A stretch of DNA of 64,000 bases from Mogibacterium neglectum (GCF_030644205.1 NZ_CP128647.1:1302001-1366000); one strand, 5' to 3'; counted from the first letter of the stretch, positions 1-8,579 are shown. Numbers and translations are program-made. The notes: generated from the sequence alone by a model not told the origin.

Positions 1-379
1 TATCAAGTCCCTTAACTTCACTCGGTATGTATCTACCTGGACAGAAGTAAAGTAGAGTATTCTGCATATTTATCTCTTCTTTGAAGTTAATCTCACAAAT
101 TTGTTGATAGTTCTGGGGATTGTATTCAGAAATTCCTGTGACAAAAATAATCAGCTTGTCAGCAAATCCAGTAATCTGCTTTCTGAACTTATCAAATCCA
201 ACTATTCCACTTCCCCTTAGCCAGCTACCAAAAATCACAACATCGAACTGCCCTAGTGCACCATAATCAAGGTTCTCAAGAGATACTAATGTGCACCCTA
301 GCTCACTGGCAATCCACTCTGCATACTGCTTAGTAGCGCCGCGTTTTGAATTGTATATAACTATCGCTTTTTTGCTCAA
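1..379 (-). CDS. Flavodoxin-like protein, 3' part cut by the window edge
   Basis: The frame runs off the left edge, so only about 126 N-terminal residues are visible. It begins at a TTG codon (377-379, minus strand) with a GAGGA Shine-Dalgarno about 6 bases upstream, giving LSKKAIVIYNSKRGATKQYA. The beta strand followed by a Y-N-S-x-x-G-A-T loop is the FMN phosphate-binding signature of flavodoxins, and a FGSW-x-R-G segment follows. It is a clear relative of the second flavodoxin-like gene at 5326-5958 (shared IYNS, GAT, YAEWIA and FGSW). It lies 22 bases downstream of dnaE in the same direction, so it is probably cotranscribed. A redox role with FMN is inferred from the fold; the partner is unknown. 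Confidence 0.8.
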   Translation of the reverse strand, partial: MSKKAIVIYNSKRGATKQYAEWIASELGCTLVSLENLDYGALGQFDVVIFGSWLRGSGIVGFDKFRKQITGFADKLIIFVTGISEYNPQNYQQICEINFKEEINMQNTLLYFCPGRYIPSEVKGLD

Positions 380-401
380 AACTATTCCTCACCAATCTGT
401 T

Positions 402-3400
402 TTAATGCTTTACGTTCTCTTTGCCGAGGAGTTGCTCTAACTCAATCAATAAATTTTCATCGATATTTACACCATTTGCTGATTTAAGAGGCTTTTGACC
501 TGGCAAATAGATTAGCACATCAATATCCCCACTGTGCGCTGATACAGCTCCCAAAATTCTCTGCTGAATTTCATCATTTCCTAGCAGGTCAGACAGTTCT
601 TGACTCACTCTTAGCTTGAGATATTGCTTTTCACGTAACGGTTCAGTTTTTATTTTGCTATGTGAATAGTTACTAATGCTAGCGCGATCATAATCATTTC
701 CACTCTGACTCTTAAACTCACTGATTCGCTCTATTTCAGTCACTTTATTTACTAAAATCTCTGGGTCTGAATCCTCTTTAAAGCTAAGTGTACCCTTGAC
801 AGCGACAATAGCATCGTTTTCTAACACGTACTTTGCCTTAGCATAATCTCTAGGGAATACAATTGCAGTTATTACACCGAAATAATCTTCGATAGTCAGC
901 CTAGCCATCTCCTGGTTAGACTTTGTAATCATGCGGCGTAGGTCTCCAACCATACCTGCCATTATAACAGTATCACCATCGTTAAAATGATTGCGACCAG
1001 ATGAGCCTTTACCAATGAAATTGGACTCATTCTCACTATCACCACTAAGGTCTAAATCAAATATTTCTGCAGTATTAGCAGTTATATTCTCATCTATCAA
1101 ATCGCGATACTTATCGAGCGGATGACCAGATAGGTATACCCCCATCATCTCCTTCTCCATAGCGAGGAGATGCGCCTTATCGAAATTCTTAATATTAGGA
1201 AGCTCCGGTGCTGTCTTAACGTCCTCCATAAGGTCAGAATCGAGTTGGAACAGCGAAATCTGATCCTTGGAAACCTTGCGAGCACTTCTCTGTGCAGCCC
1301 CGACGGCATCGTCACTTATAGCGAGAAGTGCAGCTCTATTTGGCGTAAATTCATCCATCGCCCCGGCTTTAATGAGGCACTCTATAGCCTTTTTATTCAG
1401 TTCGGATGGTTCAATAGACTTGATAAAATCGTAAAGATTATTTATATCACGCCCTCTTCTGCCTTCTACTATCGCATCAACTATACCGCTTCCAACGTTT
1501 TTAATCGCTAAGAGCCCAAATCGAATTTTACCATCCTTGGCGATAAACTTTCTCCTGCTATGCAGGACTGAAGGAGGTAGCACTTCAATTCCAAGTTCTT
1601 TGCAGTTCCTGATGTAAGCTGCGATGTGTCGAGGCTCTCCCATCACACTTGACATGAGAGCCGCCATAAATTCCACTGGATAGTGAGCCTTGAGATAAGC
1701 GGTCTCATAAGATACAACCGCATAGGCTGCAGCATGGGATTTATTAAAAGCATACTCGGCAAAGCTAACCATATCGTCAAATATAGCCTCTGCTGCCCTC
1801 TCAGGTATGCCATTTGCCACACATCCAGCAATTGCCGGTGTTCCGTCAGAGTCGTCCTTTCCGTGGATAAAGTATTTCTTCTCCTCCAGCATAACACTCA
1901 TCTTCTTTTTGGACATAGCACGACGCACGAGGTCAGATCTACCAAATGAATATCCTCCAAGTTCACGTACAATCTGCATTACTTGTTCTTGATAAACCAT
2001 GCATCCATACGTTACGTTAAGAATTGGCTCCAAGTGAGGATCCACATACTTCACTTTCTCGGGATTCTTTTTATTTTCTATATACTTTGGAATCGAGTCC
2101 ATCGGGCCCGGCCTATAGAGCGATATACCAGCTACTATATCTTCAAAGCAGGATGGATTTAGGGTCTTCATGAATTCGGTCATACCAGCACTTTCAAGCT
2201 GAAATATGCCCTGTGTGTTGCCTTTTGAAATCATATCATACACAGATGGATCATCGTAATCCATCTTGCTAAAGTCAATCTCTACACCGTGATTCTCCTT
2301 GATCAGCTGAATCGCCTCATTGATCATAGTAAGGTTTCGGAGTCCAAGAAAATCCATCTTCAGAAGCCCAAGCTCCTCGATTGTCGTCATGTTAAACTGA
2401 GTAGCCAGTCCCTTATCTGACATATACAATGGGACATACTCATCGAGTGGCATCTTACTGATTACAATTCCTGCAGCGTGTGTCGAGGAATGGCGTGGCA
2501 TACCCTCAACTGCCATGGACATATCAAGGATGTTCTTTACAAGAGGCTCTGTTTCATATCTCGCCCTAAGGTCACGGTTTATATCTAGCGCCTTGCTTAT
2601 AGTCATGCCCAACTCTGCTGGAATCGCTTTCGCAATGGAATCAGCTTCCGCATAGCTCGCATTGAGCGCCCTACCTACGTCACGAACGGCGGCCTTCGCC
2701 TTAAGTGTTCCAAAGGTGATAATCTGCGACACCTTGTCTTTGCCATACTTACGAACAACATAGTCGATGACCTCCTGTCTTCTATCGATGCAGAAGTCGA
2801 CATCTATGTCGGGCATACTTACTCGCTCTGGATTTAAGAATCTCTCAAAGATTAGGTTGTACTTAATAGGCTCTATCTCTGTTATTGCAAGGCTATATGC
2901 GACGATACTTCCCGCTGCTGATCCTCTACCAGGTCCAACTGGAATATCATTGCTCTTGGCATAATGAATAAAGTCCCATACTATTAGAAAGTACTCGACG
3001 TAACCCATCTTCTCGATTACCTCGAGCTCGCTCTCTAATCTGTCACGATATATAGAACTCTGCTCATTAGCTTCGCTGCCATATCTTCTCTCAAGTCCCT
3101 CGTAACAAAGCTTTCTTAGATAATCCTTGTTGGTCATATCTTCTGGTGGTATGAACTCTGGCAGGTGATATTCTCCGAACTCAAACCCCACATTGCATCG
3201 CTCAGCAATCTTGTGAGAATTTTCTATAGCCTCAGGGTGACTAGGAAAAAGCTCAAGCATCTCTGCTTCGCTCTTAAGATAAAATTCATCATTCGCAAAT
3301 CTCATTCGATTTTCGTCATCAACCGTTGAACCTGTCTGGATTGCAAGCAGCACATCATGAGCCTTAGCATCGCCTCTCTTAATATAGTGTGCGTCATTAG

Positions 3401-4007
3401 TGGCAACTAGAGGCGCACCGATTTCCTCCGCAAGCTTAACGAGCCCCTCAATAGCCGGTTTGTCATCATCGAGAAAATGATTCTGTACCTCCAGATAGAA
3501 ATTATCTATTCCAAATATATCGCGTAGTTCAAGTGCCTCTACCTTTGCACCAGAGTAATCACCATTTAAAATCTTTCTTGGTATTGCACCAGCTAAGCAA
3601 GCAGACAGACAAATTATTCCTTCACTATGCTCGCGCAGCAATTCCTTATCTACTCTCGGTTTAAAATAAAATCCTTCTGTAAATGCAGCTGATACGAGTT
3701 TAGTTAGGTTTTTATATCCTGTCATGTTCTCCGCTAAAAGTACGAGGTGATTCATATTCCTGTCACGGTCTGGATCCTTATCGAAGCGAGTCCTCGGAGC
3801 TACATAGACTTCACAGCCGATTATTGGCTTAATGCCTGATTTTTTGCAGGATTTATAAAAGTCAATAATACCGAACATAACACCATGATCGGTTATAGCC
3901 AAGGAGTCCATTCCTAAACTCTTCACATATTCAGGTGCTTTGTTAATCTTGGACATTCCGTCTAGCAAACTGTATTCTGAGTGAACATGTAAGTGTGTAA
4001 ATGCCAT
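402..4007 (-). CDS. dnaE: DNA polymerase III subunit alpha (DnaE)
   Basis: This is the replicative polymerase catalytic subunit, 1201 residues, full length for DnaE. The N-terminus carries the PHP domain signature HLHVHSEYSLLDGM. The polymerase core has the GPGRGSAAGS loop near residue 360 and the catalytic aspartates in PDIDVDFC near residue 400. Helix-hairpin-helix and OB-fold regions follow, the latter around AGMVGDLRRMITKSNQEMAR. The absence of an embedded DEDD exonuclease separates it from PolC. The ATG is preceded by an AAAGAGGT ribosome binding site. It is divergent from the permease gene at 4257 and followed by a flavodoxin-like gene. Confidence 0.97.
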   Translation of the reverse strand: MAFTHLHVHSEYSLLDGMSKINKAPEYVKSLGMDSLAITDHGVMFGIIDFYKSCKKSGIKPIIGCEVYVAPRTRFDKDPDRDRNMNHLVLLAENMTGYKNLTKLVSAAFTEGFYFKPRVDKELLREHSEGIICLSACLAGAIPRKILNGDYSGAKVEALELRDIFGIDNFYLEVQNHFLDDDKPAIEGLVKLAEEIGAPLVATNDAHYIKRGDAKAHDVLLAIQTGSTVDDENRMRFANDEFYLKSEAEMLELFPSHPEAIENSHKIAERCNVGFEFGEYHLPEFIPPEDMTNKDYLRKLCYEGLERRYGSEANEQSSIYRDRLESELEVIEKMGYVEYFLIVWDFIHYAKSNDIPVGPGRGSAAGSIVAYSLAITEIEPIKYNLIFERFLNPERVSMPDIDVDFCIDRRQEVIDYVVRKYGKDKVSQIITFGTLKAKAAVRDVGRALNASYAEADSIAKAIPAELGMTISKALDINRDLRARYETEPLVKNILDMSMAVEGMPRHSSTHAAGIVISKMPLDEYVPLYMSDKGLATQFNMTTIEELGLLKMDFLGLRNLTMINEAIQLIKENHGVEIDFSKMDYDDPSVYDMISKGNTQGIFQLESAGMTEFMKTLNPSCFEDIVAGISLYRPGPMDSIPKYIENKKNPEKVKYVDPHLEPILNVTYGCMVYQEQVMQIVRELGGYSFGRSDLVRRAMSKKKMSVMLEEKKYFIHGKDDSDGTPAIAGCVANGIPERAAEAIFDDMVSFAEYAFNKSHAAAYAVVSYETAYLKAHYPVEFMAALMSSVMGEPRHIAAYIRNCKELGIEVLPPSVLHSRRKFIAKDGKIRFGLLAIKNVGSGIVDAIVEGRRGRDINNLYDFIKSIEPSELNKKAIECLIKAGAMDEFTPNRAALLAISDDAVGAAQRSARKVSKDQISLFQLDSDLMEDVKTAPELPNIKNFDKAHLLAMEKEMMGVYLSGHPLDKYRDLIDENITANTAEIFDLDLSGDSENESNFIGKGSSGRNHFNDGDTVIMAGMVGDLRRMITKSNQEMARLTIEDYFGVITAIVFPRDYAKAKYVLENDAIVAVKGTLSFKEDSDPEILVNKVTEIERISEFKSQSGNDYDRASISNYSHSKIKTEPLREKQYLKLRVSQELSDLLGNDEIQQRILGAVSAHSGDIDVLIYLPGQKPLKSANGVNIDENLLIELEQLLGKENVKH

Positions 4008-4153
4008 CTCTACCTCTTTACTAATAAATATATTAATTAATAAATAATATATTAAAAATAATTTTTCTTTCAGTCAGTAAATTGTATCACAAGAACCCGA
4101 AAATATCTAAATATCAATATCTTCACAATAATAACATATTATCTCTATATTTA

Positions 4154-4182
4154 TTGACAAACATATATCAAATCCCTATAAT
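4154..4182 (+). promoter_or_regulatory. Perfect consensus sigma-70/sigma-A promoter
   Basis: TTGACA at 4154-4159 and TATAAT at 4177-4182 are separated by exactly 17 bases, so both boxes match the consensus at every position. Transcription would start near 4189, leaving a leader of about 68 bases before the permease start at 4257. Confidence 0.85.
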
Positions 4183-4256
4183 GAACTCAAGAACAGACGA
4201 TCGGGAGTCTGTAGGAATTATTTTTTACATCGTTTTTAAAACGTATGGAGGTTATT

Positions 4257-5156
4257 ATGTTATATGCACTAAAAGGTCTATGCGTGATCGGAATGGTTCT
4301 CTGTGTCACGCTAACACTACTAAAGGTAAAAGCTAACCTAGCAACTGAAGAAGGAAAAGCTGAGTGGGCTGAGCAGAAGAAGTTTGCACCTTGGAACGCT
4401 ATGGTTGGTGTTGTTGCTAACTTCTTCGATACACTAGGAATCGGTTCATACGCTACATCTTGCGCACTCTTTAAGATTAGAGGATCCATCAAGGACATCT
4501 ATATCCCTGGTACTCTAAATGTTGGAGATACTCTCCCAGTACTTCTAGAGGCATTCCTATTCTTCGGATTCGTTGATATTGATACTCTAACACTCGTATC
4601 TATGCTTGTCGCAGCTGTACTCGGTGCATTCGTAGGAGCTGGATTCGTTACAAAGTGGGATCAGCACAAGGTTCGTATCGGAATGTGCGTTGGTCTGTTG
4701 ATTCTAGGTACTGTAATGGCTTGCAAGACTGCTAATATTGGTCCATTCGGACTAGTTGGAACTGCAACTGCTCTTCACGGAGCTAAGCTGGTAATCGCTG
4801 TAATTGTAAACTTCTTCCTAGGTGCTCTTATGAACATCGGTGTAGGTCTGTATGCTCCTTGCTTAGCGCTTATCTCCGTTCTCGGAATGAACGTTGGAGC
4901 TGCGTTCCCAATCATGATGGGATCTTGCGCATATCTAATGGCATTTGGTAATGGACCTAAGTTCATCAAGGAAAACAGATTCGACATGGTTTGCACACTT
5001 TGCCAGATGGTTGGTGGTGTGATTGGTGTCTGCATCGCATACTTCCTAGTAAAGAATCTACCAATAGATGTACTGTTGAAGATTGTTATCGTAGTTGTAT
5101 ACTTCACAGCATTTATGTTCGGTAAGGATGCCCTTGCTGATAAGAAGAAAGCTTAA
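4257..5156 (+). CDS. TauE/SafE (TSUP) family membrane permease
   Basis: An integral membrane protein of about 299 residues with roughly eight hydrophobic segments and glycine-rich turns typical of the sulfite exporter TauE/SafE family. The N-terminal helix is followed by the loop ANFFDTLGIGSYATS, characteristic of this family. I place the start at the ATG at 4257 rather than the in-frame ATG at 4245, because the upstream ATGGAGG is itself the Shine-Dalgarno, 5 bases before 4257. It is a single-gene unit with a perfect promoter upstream and a strong terminator downstream. TSUP proteins move small organosulfur or carboxylate anions. The substrate is not evident; a link to amino acid fermentation is only suggested by the adjacent proline reductase locus. 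Confidence 0.85.
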   Translation: MLYALKGLCVIGMVLCVTLTLLKVKANLATEEGKAEWAEQKKFAPWNAMVGVVANFFDTLGIGSYATSCALFKIRGSIKDIYIPGTLNVGDTLPVLLEAFLFFGFVDIDTLTLVSMLVAAVLGAFVGAGFVTKWDQHKVRIGMCVGLLILGTVMACKTANIGPFGLVGTATALHGAKLVIAVIVNFFLGALMNIGVGLYAPCLALISVLGMNVGAAFPIMMGSCAYLMAFGNGPKFIKENRFDMVCTLCQMVGGVIGVCIAYFLVKNLPIDVLLKIVIVVVYFTAFMFGKDALADKKKA

Positions 5157-5173
5157 TAAGCACAATAAGAAAT

Positions 5174-5203
5174 AAAAAAGGTCTCCATCTGGAGACCTTT
5201 TTT
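5174..5203 (+). terminator. Rho-independent terminator after the permease
   Basis: The perfect arms GGTCTCC and GGAGACC around an ATCT loop are flanked by A6 and T6, so the hairpin could also work in the other direction for the convergent flavodoxin-like gene. Confidence 0.93.
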
Positions 5204-5325
5204 ATAAATTTAATATTTAGTAACTGCTAATCTTTAGGATCTATCATCTATCATCTTTCAGCCTCGTACTTACTGATTACGGCACTTCTGTATCTACTAA
5301 TTCCCGTACCCTAAAACTCTTGTAT

Positions 5326-5958
5326 TTACAGGTCCCTAAATCCACGAACCTTTTCAATGATAGGGAGAATTGCCTCCTCATTTATACCATCATAGCCATT
5401 TTCAAATCTTTCCTTTGCATTTTGAACTTGATCATCACGGACTGGAGCAAATATCTTTTTCCCCATAGCTTTGAGTGCAATCTTGTCTGCGCTCTTGCAT
5501 TCTTTTGAATTATATTTTCCTGATAGCATATAAAAACAATCATCTGGCAACTGTTTACAACCATTAAGTCCCTTTACAAAGGTTCTATACTCATCAGTCG
5601 GCTCAATAATACCCGTTGTAAATACGATTAGGTTATTATTATCTATACCAAAATTTGATAGGTTTGCACGAAGCATATTAAAGCGTGTTATCTCACCACC
5701 TCTAATCCAGCTGCCAAATATTATATTTTTATACATTGAAGCATATCCTAGCTTAGCACGTGAATATTTCATCACGTCGCAGTCCAGGGCTTCTGCTATC
5801 CATTCTGCATACTTCTCTGTGGCACCATTGCTAGAATTATATATTAATATAGTATCTGAACCATCTGTTTGATCTGCACGCCTCTTTGCCGCCTGTCTAT
5901 TTGGATTTCTCATATGCGTCATATCGTGCAATCTAGCCTCGTAGCGAAACTGATGCAC
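5326..5958 (-). CDS. Flavodoxin-like protein with short N-terminal extension
   Basis: 210 residues. After about 35 residues of charged extension comes ILIYNSSNGATEKYAEWIAE, the FMN phosphate loop of flavodoxins, then FGSWIRGGEI and an FTTGI strand typical of flavodoxin-domain proteins. The start is a GTG at 5956-5958, preceded by AAGGAGAG. It is paralogous to the partial gene at the left end of the window (1-379), and the two flank dnaE and the permease. It sits downstream of the proline reductase cluster but is separated from prdE by about 140 bases with a weak hairpin. An FMN-dependent redox role is inferred; the partner is unknown. Confidence 0.8.
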   Translation of the reverse strand: MHQFRYEARLHDMTHMRNPNRQAAKRRADQTDGSDTILIYNSSNGATEKYAEWIAEALDCDVMKYSRAKLGYASMYKNIIFGSWIRGGEITRFNMLRANLSNFGIDNNNLIVFTTGIIEPTDEYRTFVKGLNGCKQLPDDCFYMLSGKYNSKECKSADKIALKAMGKKIFAPVRDDQVQNAKERFENGYDGINEEAILPIIEKVRGFRDL

Positions 5959-6034
5959 AAACTCTCCTTATCTTATAAAAATATTGATGATGATGAAATT
6001 TTAGTGTTCTACGGTTAATCTCATCCATAGAATA

Positions 6035-6062
6035 AGGGATGCCGGAATTGCCCGTCATCCCT
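6035..6062 (-). terminator. Possible weak terminator after prdE
   Basis: Inverted arms AGGGATG (6035-6041) and CATCCCT (6056-6062) with a 14-base loop lie just after the prdE stop. The following minus-strand sequence is only modestly T-rich (TTATTCT), so termination efficiency is doubtful. Confidence 0.35.
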
Positions 6063-6099
6063 ATTGGTATTATATCATATCAATGACAATACCGTCTTA

Positions 6100-6582
6100 C
6101 TATCTATTTTTGAGTTCTTTTTCTTTCATGCGAATTTTAAGAATCATAAGAGCTTTCTTAACATCGTCCTCAGTCATGTTGTTCTCACCGACGATATTAG
6201 ATTCAAGCCCTTCTGGGTTCTTATTTATATCTACGATATTATTCTGCAAATACTCATTTTCAACCACAAAAGTAGCCATGGTACCGCTAAAGTTTAGCCC
6301 GGACATAGGAATTCCCATCTCGCCGAGCTCCTCGACGCAGTTTGTATAGTCTACGTCACTATTTCCCCATCCATCAGATGTAAGAATTACACCATCAGCT
6401 CTCATGCCTTCAGCCATAATGGCAGCACGCTTACTGTTTCTGAGTTTCTCCTTGTTGTCATCTGACGTACCGAATAGTAGGACTCCCATTAGATCAATAC
6501 CAGAATCTGAACCGACGATATCTACTAGTGGATCTCTAAAATGATGTAAGCTTGTTTCTTTTGTTGAAGGACCAATTCCCAT
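6100..6582 (-). CDS. prdE: Proline reductase cluster protein PrdE (PrdA C-terminal-like)
   Basis: 160 residues, homologous to the pyruvoyl-bearing C-terminal part of PrdA from residue 418 on. PrdE begins MGIGPSTKETSLHHFRDPLV, where PrdA reads CIGPASKEMSRHYWREPLV. The pyruvoyl-forming cysteine of PrdA is therefore replaced by the initiator methionine. Later blocks also align (DGVILTSDGWGN with DGAFVTTEGFGN). The gene follows prdD by 12 bases, and its Shine-Dalgarno overlaps the prdD stop (TAAGGAGG), pointing to translational coupling. The PrdD/PrdE family is known from other proline reductase clusters. Its function is not established; it cannot carry a pyruvoyl group made from this cysteine. 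Confidence 0.88.
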   Translation of the reverse strand: MGIGPSTKETSLHHFRDPLVDIVGSDSGIDLMGVLLFGTSDDNKEKLRNSKRAAIMAEGMRADGVILTSDGWGNSDVDYTNCVEELGEMGIPMSGLNFSGTMATFVVENEYLQNNIVDINKNPEGLESNIVGENNMTEDDVKKALMILKIRMKEKELKNR

Positions 6583-6594
6583 ATCAGCACCTCC

Positions 6595-7362
6595 TTACTG
6601 CATTGAACGAATAGCCCCGTCTCTGTACTCATTTGGAGTTAGGAAGACTGGCATATTGTTCATCTCTATTATAGAACGTCCACCATGAGCGCCTGATGGC
6701 TCATCTGGGAACAGATATGTGTCGTACATGGCGCCCTGACCAGCAACCTGCCTGATAATTAATACCTTCTTCTGACCTGGTCTGGCAATGTCATGGTACT
6801 CATGACGCTCTGTCGCTTTATTTCCGTCAAATTTCTTCATCAGCTCTCTGTATATCTGAATAAAATCATCGCAAGCTTGATGAGCTTCGAGACAACCATG
6901 TCTATCCTGTCCCATATCCTTTTTAAAAGTAACATCGAAGGAGATAATATAGTCATCTTCACCTGGTGTACCAGCCCTACCAAGAACTAACTGTTCGCTA
7001 AGCTGACCTTCTGAAGATCCAAACTCGTGTGTCTGTTTTCCTTCAGTATCAACACCTGTAAGCATCACATATACACCTGTTAATGTATGAGTGATACCCT
7101 CTCCACACTTTCCAAGTACCTTTGCAGAGATAGGAATGATATCCATGATAGTATTAGTCCATCTATCATGATTTCCAGGTTTAATTACCTGAATATCTAT
7201 ATTATCAAGTTTTTCATACTTCTCAAGTAGTGATGGGATAATCTCTTTGGATACGGTCATTACACCGTTATAACCAACGCTATTGTTATCACCCATCTCA
7301 ACGTCATTCATATGAAAAGCCTTTATGACAAGTCTTCTCAAATCAATTTCCTGTACACTCAT
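6595..7362 (-). CDS. prdD: Proline reductase cluster protein PrdD (PrdA middle-region-like)
   Basis: 255 residues, homologous to the central part of PrdA, roughly PrdA residues 165-417. Shared blocks include TIMDIIPI (PrdA TVMDIQPI), EFGSSEG, PGQKKVLIIRQVAGQGAM (PrdA PGKKKVVIVKEIMGQGAM) and LFPDEP. It ends YRDGAIRSMQ, where PrdA continues DGCIHALT before its cleavage cysteine. The first in-frame ATG at 7366-7368 directly abuts GAGGT, so I choose the ATG at 7360-7362, six bases further on. It lies after the terminator that follows prdB, so it may depend on readthrough or its own promoter. A structural or assembly partner of the reductase is plausible but unproven. Confidence 0.9.
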   Translation of the reverse strand: MSVQEIDLRRLVIKAFHMNDVEMGDNNSVGYNGVMTVSKEIIPSLLEKYEKLDNIDIQVIKPGNHDRWTNTIMDIIPISAKVLGKCGEGITHTLTGVYVMLTGVDTEGKQTHEFGSSEGQLSEQLVLGRAGTPGEDDYIISFDVTFKKDMGQDRHGCLEAHQACDDFIQIYRELMKKFDGNKATERHEYHDIARPGQKKVLIIRQVAGQGAMYDTYLFPDEPSGAHGGRSIIEMNNMPVFLTPNEYRDGAIRSMQ

Positions 7363-7475
7363 ATGCATACCTCAATACTTTAGCTACTGTGTAAATACGT
7401 AATAATTTCTAGTCTGTTCGATCAATCTTTTAAATAGGTGGCATAATGTGTTAAGAATTTCTCGAACTTTCTTTA

Positions 7476-7504
7476 GAAAAAAGGGGCAGATATAAATCTG
7501 CCCC
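7476..7504 (-). terminator. Terminator between prdB and prdD
   Basis: The 9-base perfect arms GGGGCAGAT (7483-7491) and ATCTGCCCC (7496-7504) have a 4-base loop and a run of six T on the minus strand immediately after. It lies about 40 bases past the prdB stop, so the reductase genes may be expressed at a higher level than prdDE. Confidence 0.88.
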
Positions 7505-7537
7505 ATCTTCGTTTCCGATGTCCTATTAAATTAAGAA

Positions 7538-8263
7538 CTAGATTACAGCGTGATACTCGTAAGGCAGTGGAACAATCTTTCCTGGAGTCTCGATTGTCTC
7601 GAGAAGCTCTAGTGTTGCCTTTACGATAGCTGTTTGCATCTCTACGTCATGTGGAGCACCTGCATTAGCACCCATAGGTACGATAGGAGCAGCCGCACGT
7701 GGAGATCCAGCCTGTCTTACAACTGGTGGAAGTGCTGCGATAATAACTGTTGGAATTCCAGCAGCCTCAATTGCTCTCTGCACGATTGTTGCAGAGCGGT
7801 GGCAAGTTCCTCATCCAGCTGTAAGGATTGCAGCATCAACGCCTTCATCCTTGAGCATCTGTGCAACTTCTGGACCAGTCTCGTTTGTGAACTTTTCGAT
7901 GTTTCCACCACCACCCATGAATCCAGCATGTGTAGGTGCAGTAGCCTTGATGAAACCTGAGTCTCTTAACTCATGGAGTCTGTCGATAGGGAACATGCAG
8001 TTGATGTCCTTGTTAACGTCAGAGTTATCGTATCCACCATGTGTTACCATTAACTCGCTTGAAGGTGTATCATCTGGTATTTTTCTCCAAGTGAAGTCCC
8101 CAGCGAGGTTAAATCTCTTATCTGTCTTTACGTGTACACCTGCAGCAGTAGCAAGAGCAACCGTCATCTCTTTGAGTGGCTTAGTTACTGGTGTAAATAC
8201 TGACTTAGGTGTAATAGGAACAAATATTTCAGATTGTAAGCCTTTTACAACTGTCATACTCAT
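7538..8263 (-). CDS. prdB: D-proline reductase selenoprotein subunit PrdB
   Basis: 241 residues when the in-frame TGA at 7811-7813 is read as selenocysteine (residue 151). The local sequence is TAG-U-GTCHRSA, the conserved U-x-x-C site of PrdB. Both halves continue in the same frame and match the family without a break. PrdB holds the catalytic selenol that attacks D-proline at its alpha carbon, working with the pyruvoyl group of PrdA to give 5-aminovalerate. The ATG has AAGGAGG nine bases upstream. It follows the small CBO2463-type gene by 18 bases and is followed by a strong terminator. A conventional gene caller would split it into two pieces of 150 and 81 residues. Expression needs SelA, SelB, SelC and SelD, which are not in this window. 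Confidence 0.96.
7776..7810 (-). promoter_or_regulatory. Candidate bacterial SECIS element of prdB
   Basis: Fourteen bases after the UGA, the mRNA can form a perfect 7-base-pair stem, CUCUGCA with UGCAGAG, around the loop ACAAUCG. This position suits the SelB-binding hairpin that bacteria place within the coding sequence directly after the UGA. The structure was read by eye and not folded computationally. Confidence 0.65.
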
Positions 8264-8281
8264 TTGTCTTTTCCTCCTTAG

Positions 8282-8551
8282 TTATTTGTGCTTTTCAGCA
8301 TATTCAGCACGACGTCTGTTTAGAATATCGATATTACTTACGTACTTTTCGTTGACTTCCGGTCCTTCTTGTTCTATGAAGCTCATATTCCATGCGACCG
8401 TCTGTCCAACCTCTAGTGGATAATCTGAAATCACCATTCTCATAGGCACTTTGAGTTCACCTAAACGACCTTTAATGTCTACGCAGATTCCTACATCGTG
8501 TACCTCTGTGATGACTCCTTCAACTTTGATTATCTTATCTCCGTACTTCAT
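8282..8551 (-). CDS. Small CBO2463/CBO2479-type protein of the proline reductase cluster
   Basis: 89 residues, no signal peptide or membrane segment, rich in beta-strand-like alternation (KVEGVITEVHDVGICVDIKG). Small proteins of this kind, named CBO2463/CBO2479 domain proteins, are known between prdA and prdB in other clostridial clusters; the assignment here rests on position and size plus resemblance from memory. It lies 28 bases after prdA and 18 bases before prdB, so all three are probably one mRNA. The compact beta-rich pattern could be an OB- or SH3-like fold, which is inference. Function unknown. Confidence 0.75.
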   Translation of the reverse strand: MKYGDKIIKVEGVITEVHDVGICVDIKGRLGELKVPMRMVISDYPLEVGQTVAWNMSFIEQEGPEVNEKYVSNIDILNRRRAEYAEKHK

Positions 8552-8579
8552 CTATAATATCTACCTTTCTAATATAAGA

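Noticed and set aside
6100-7362. prdD and prdE as a broken prdA pseudogene
   Set aside because: Each has its own start and strong ribosome site, both are known families in other prd clusters, and the sequences are diverged but intact.
7538-8263. prdB seen as two separate or frameshifted genes
   Set aside because: The only interruption is one in-frame TGA at the conserved Sec position, and both halves match PrdB.
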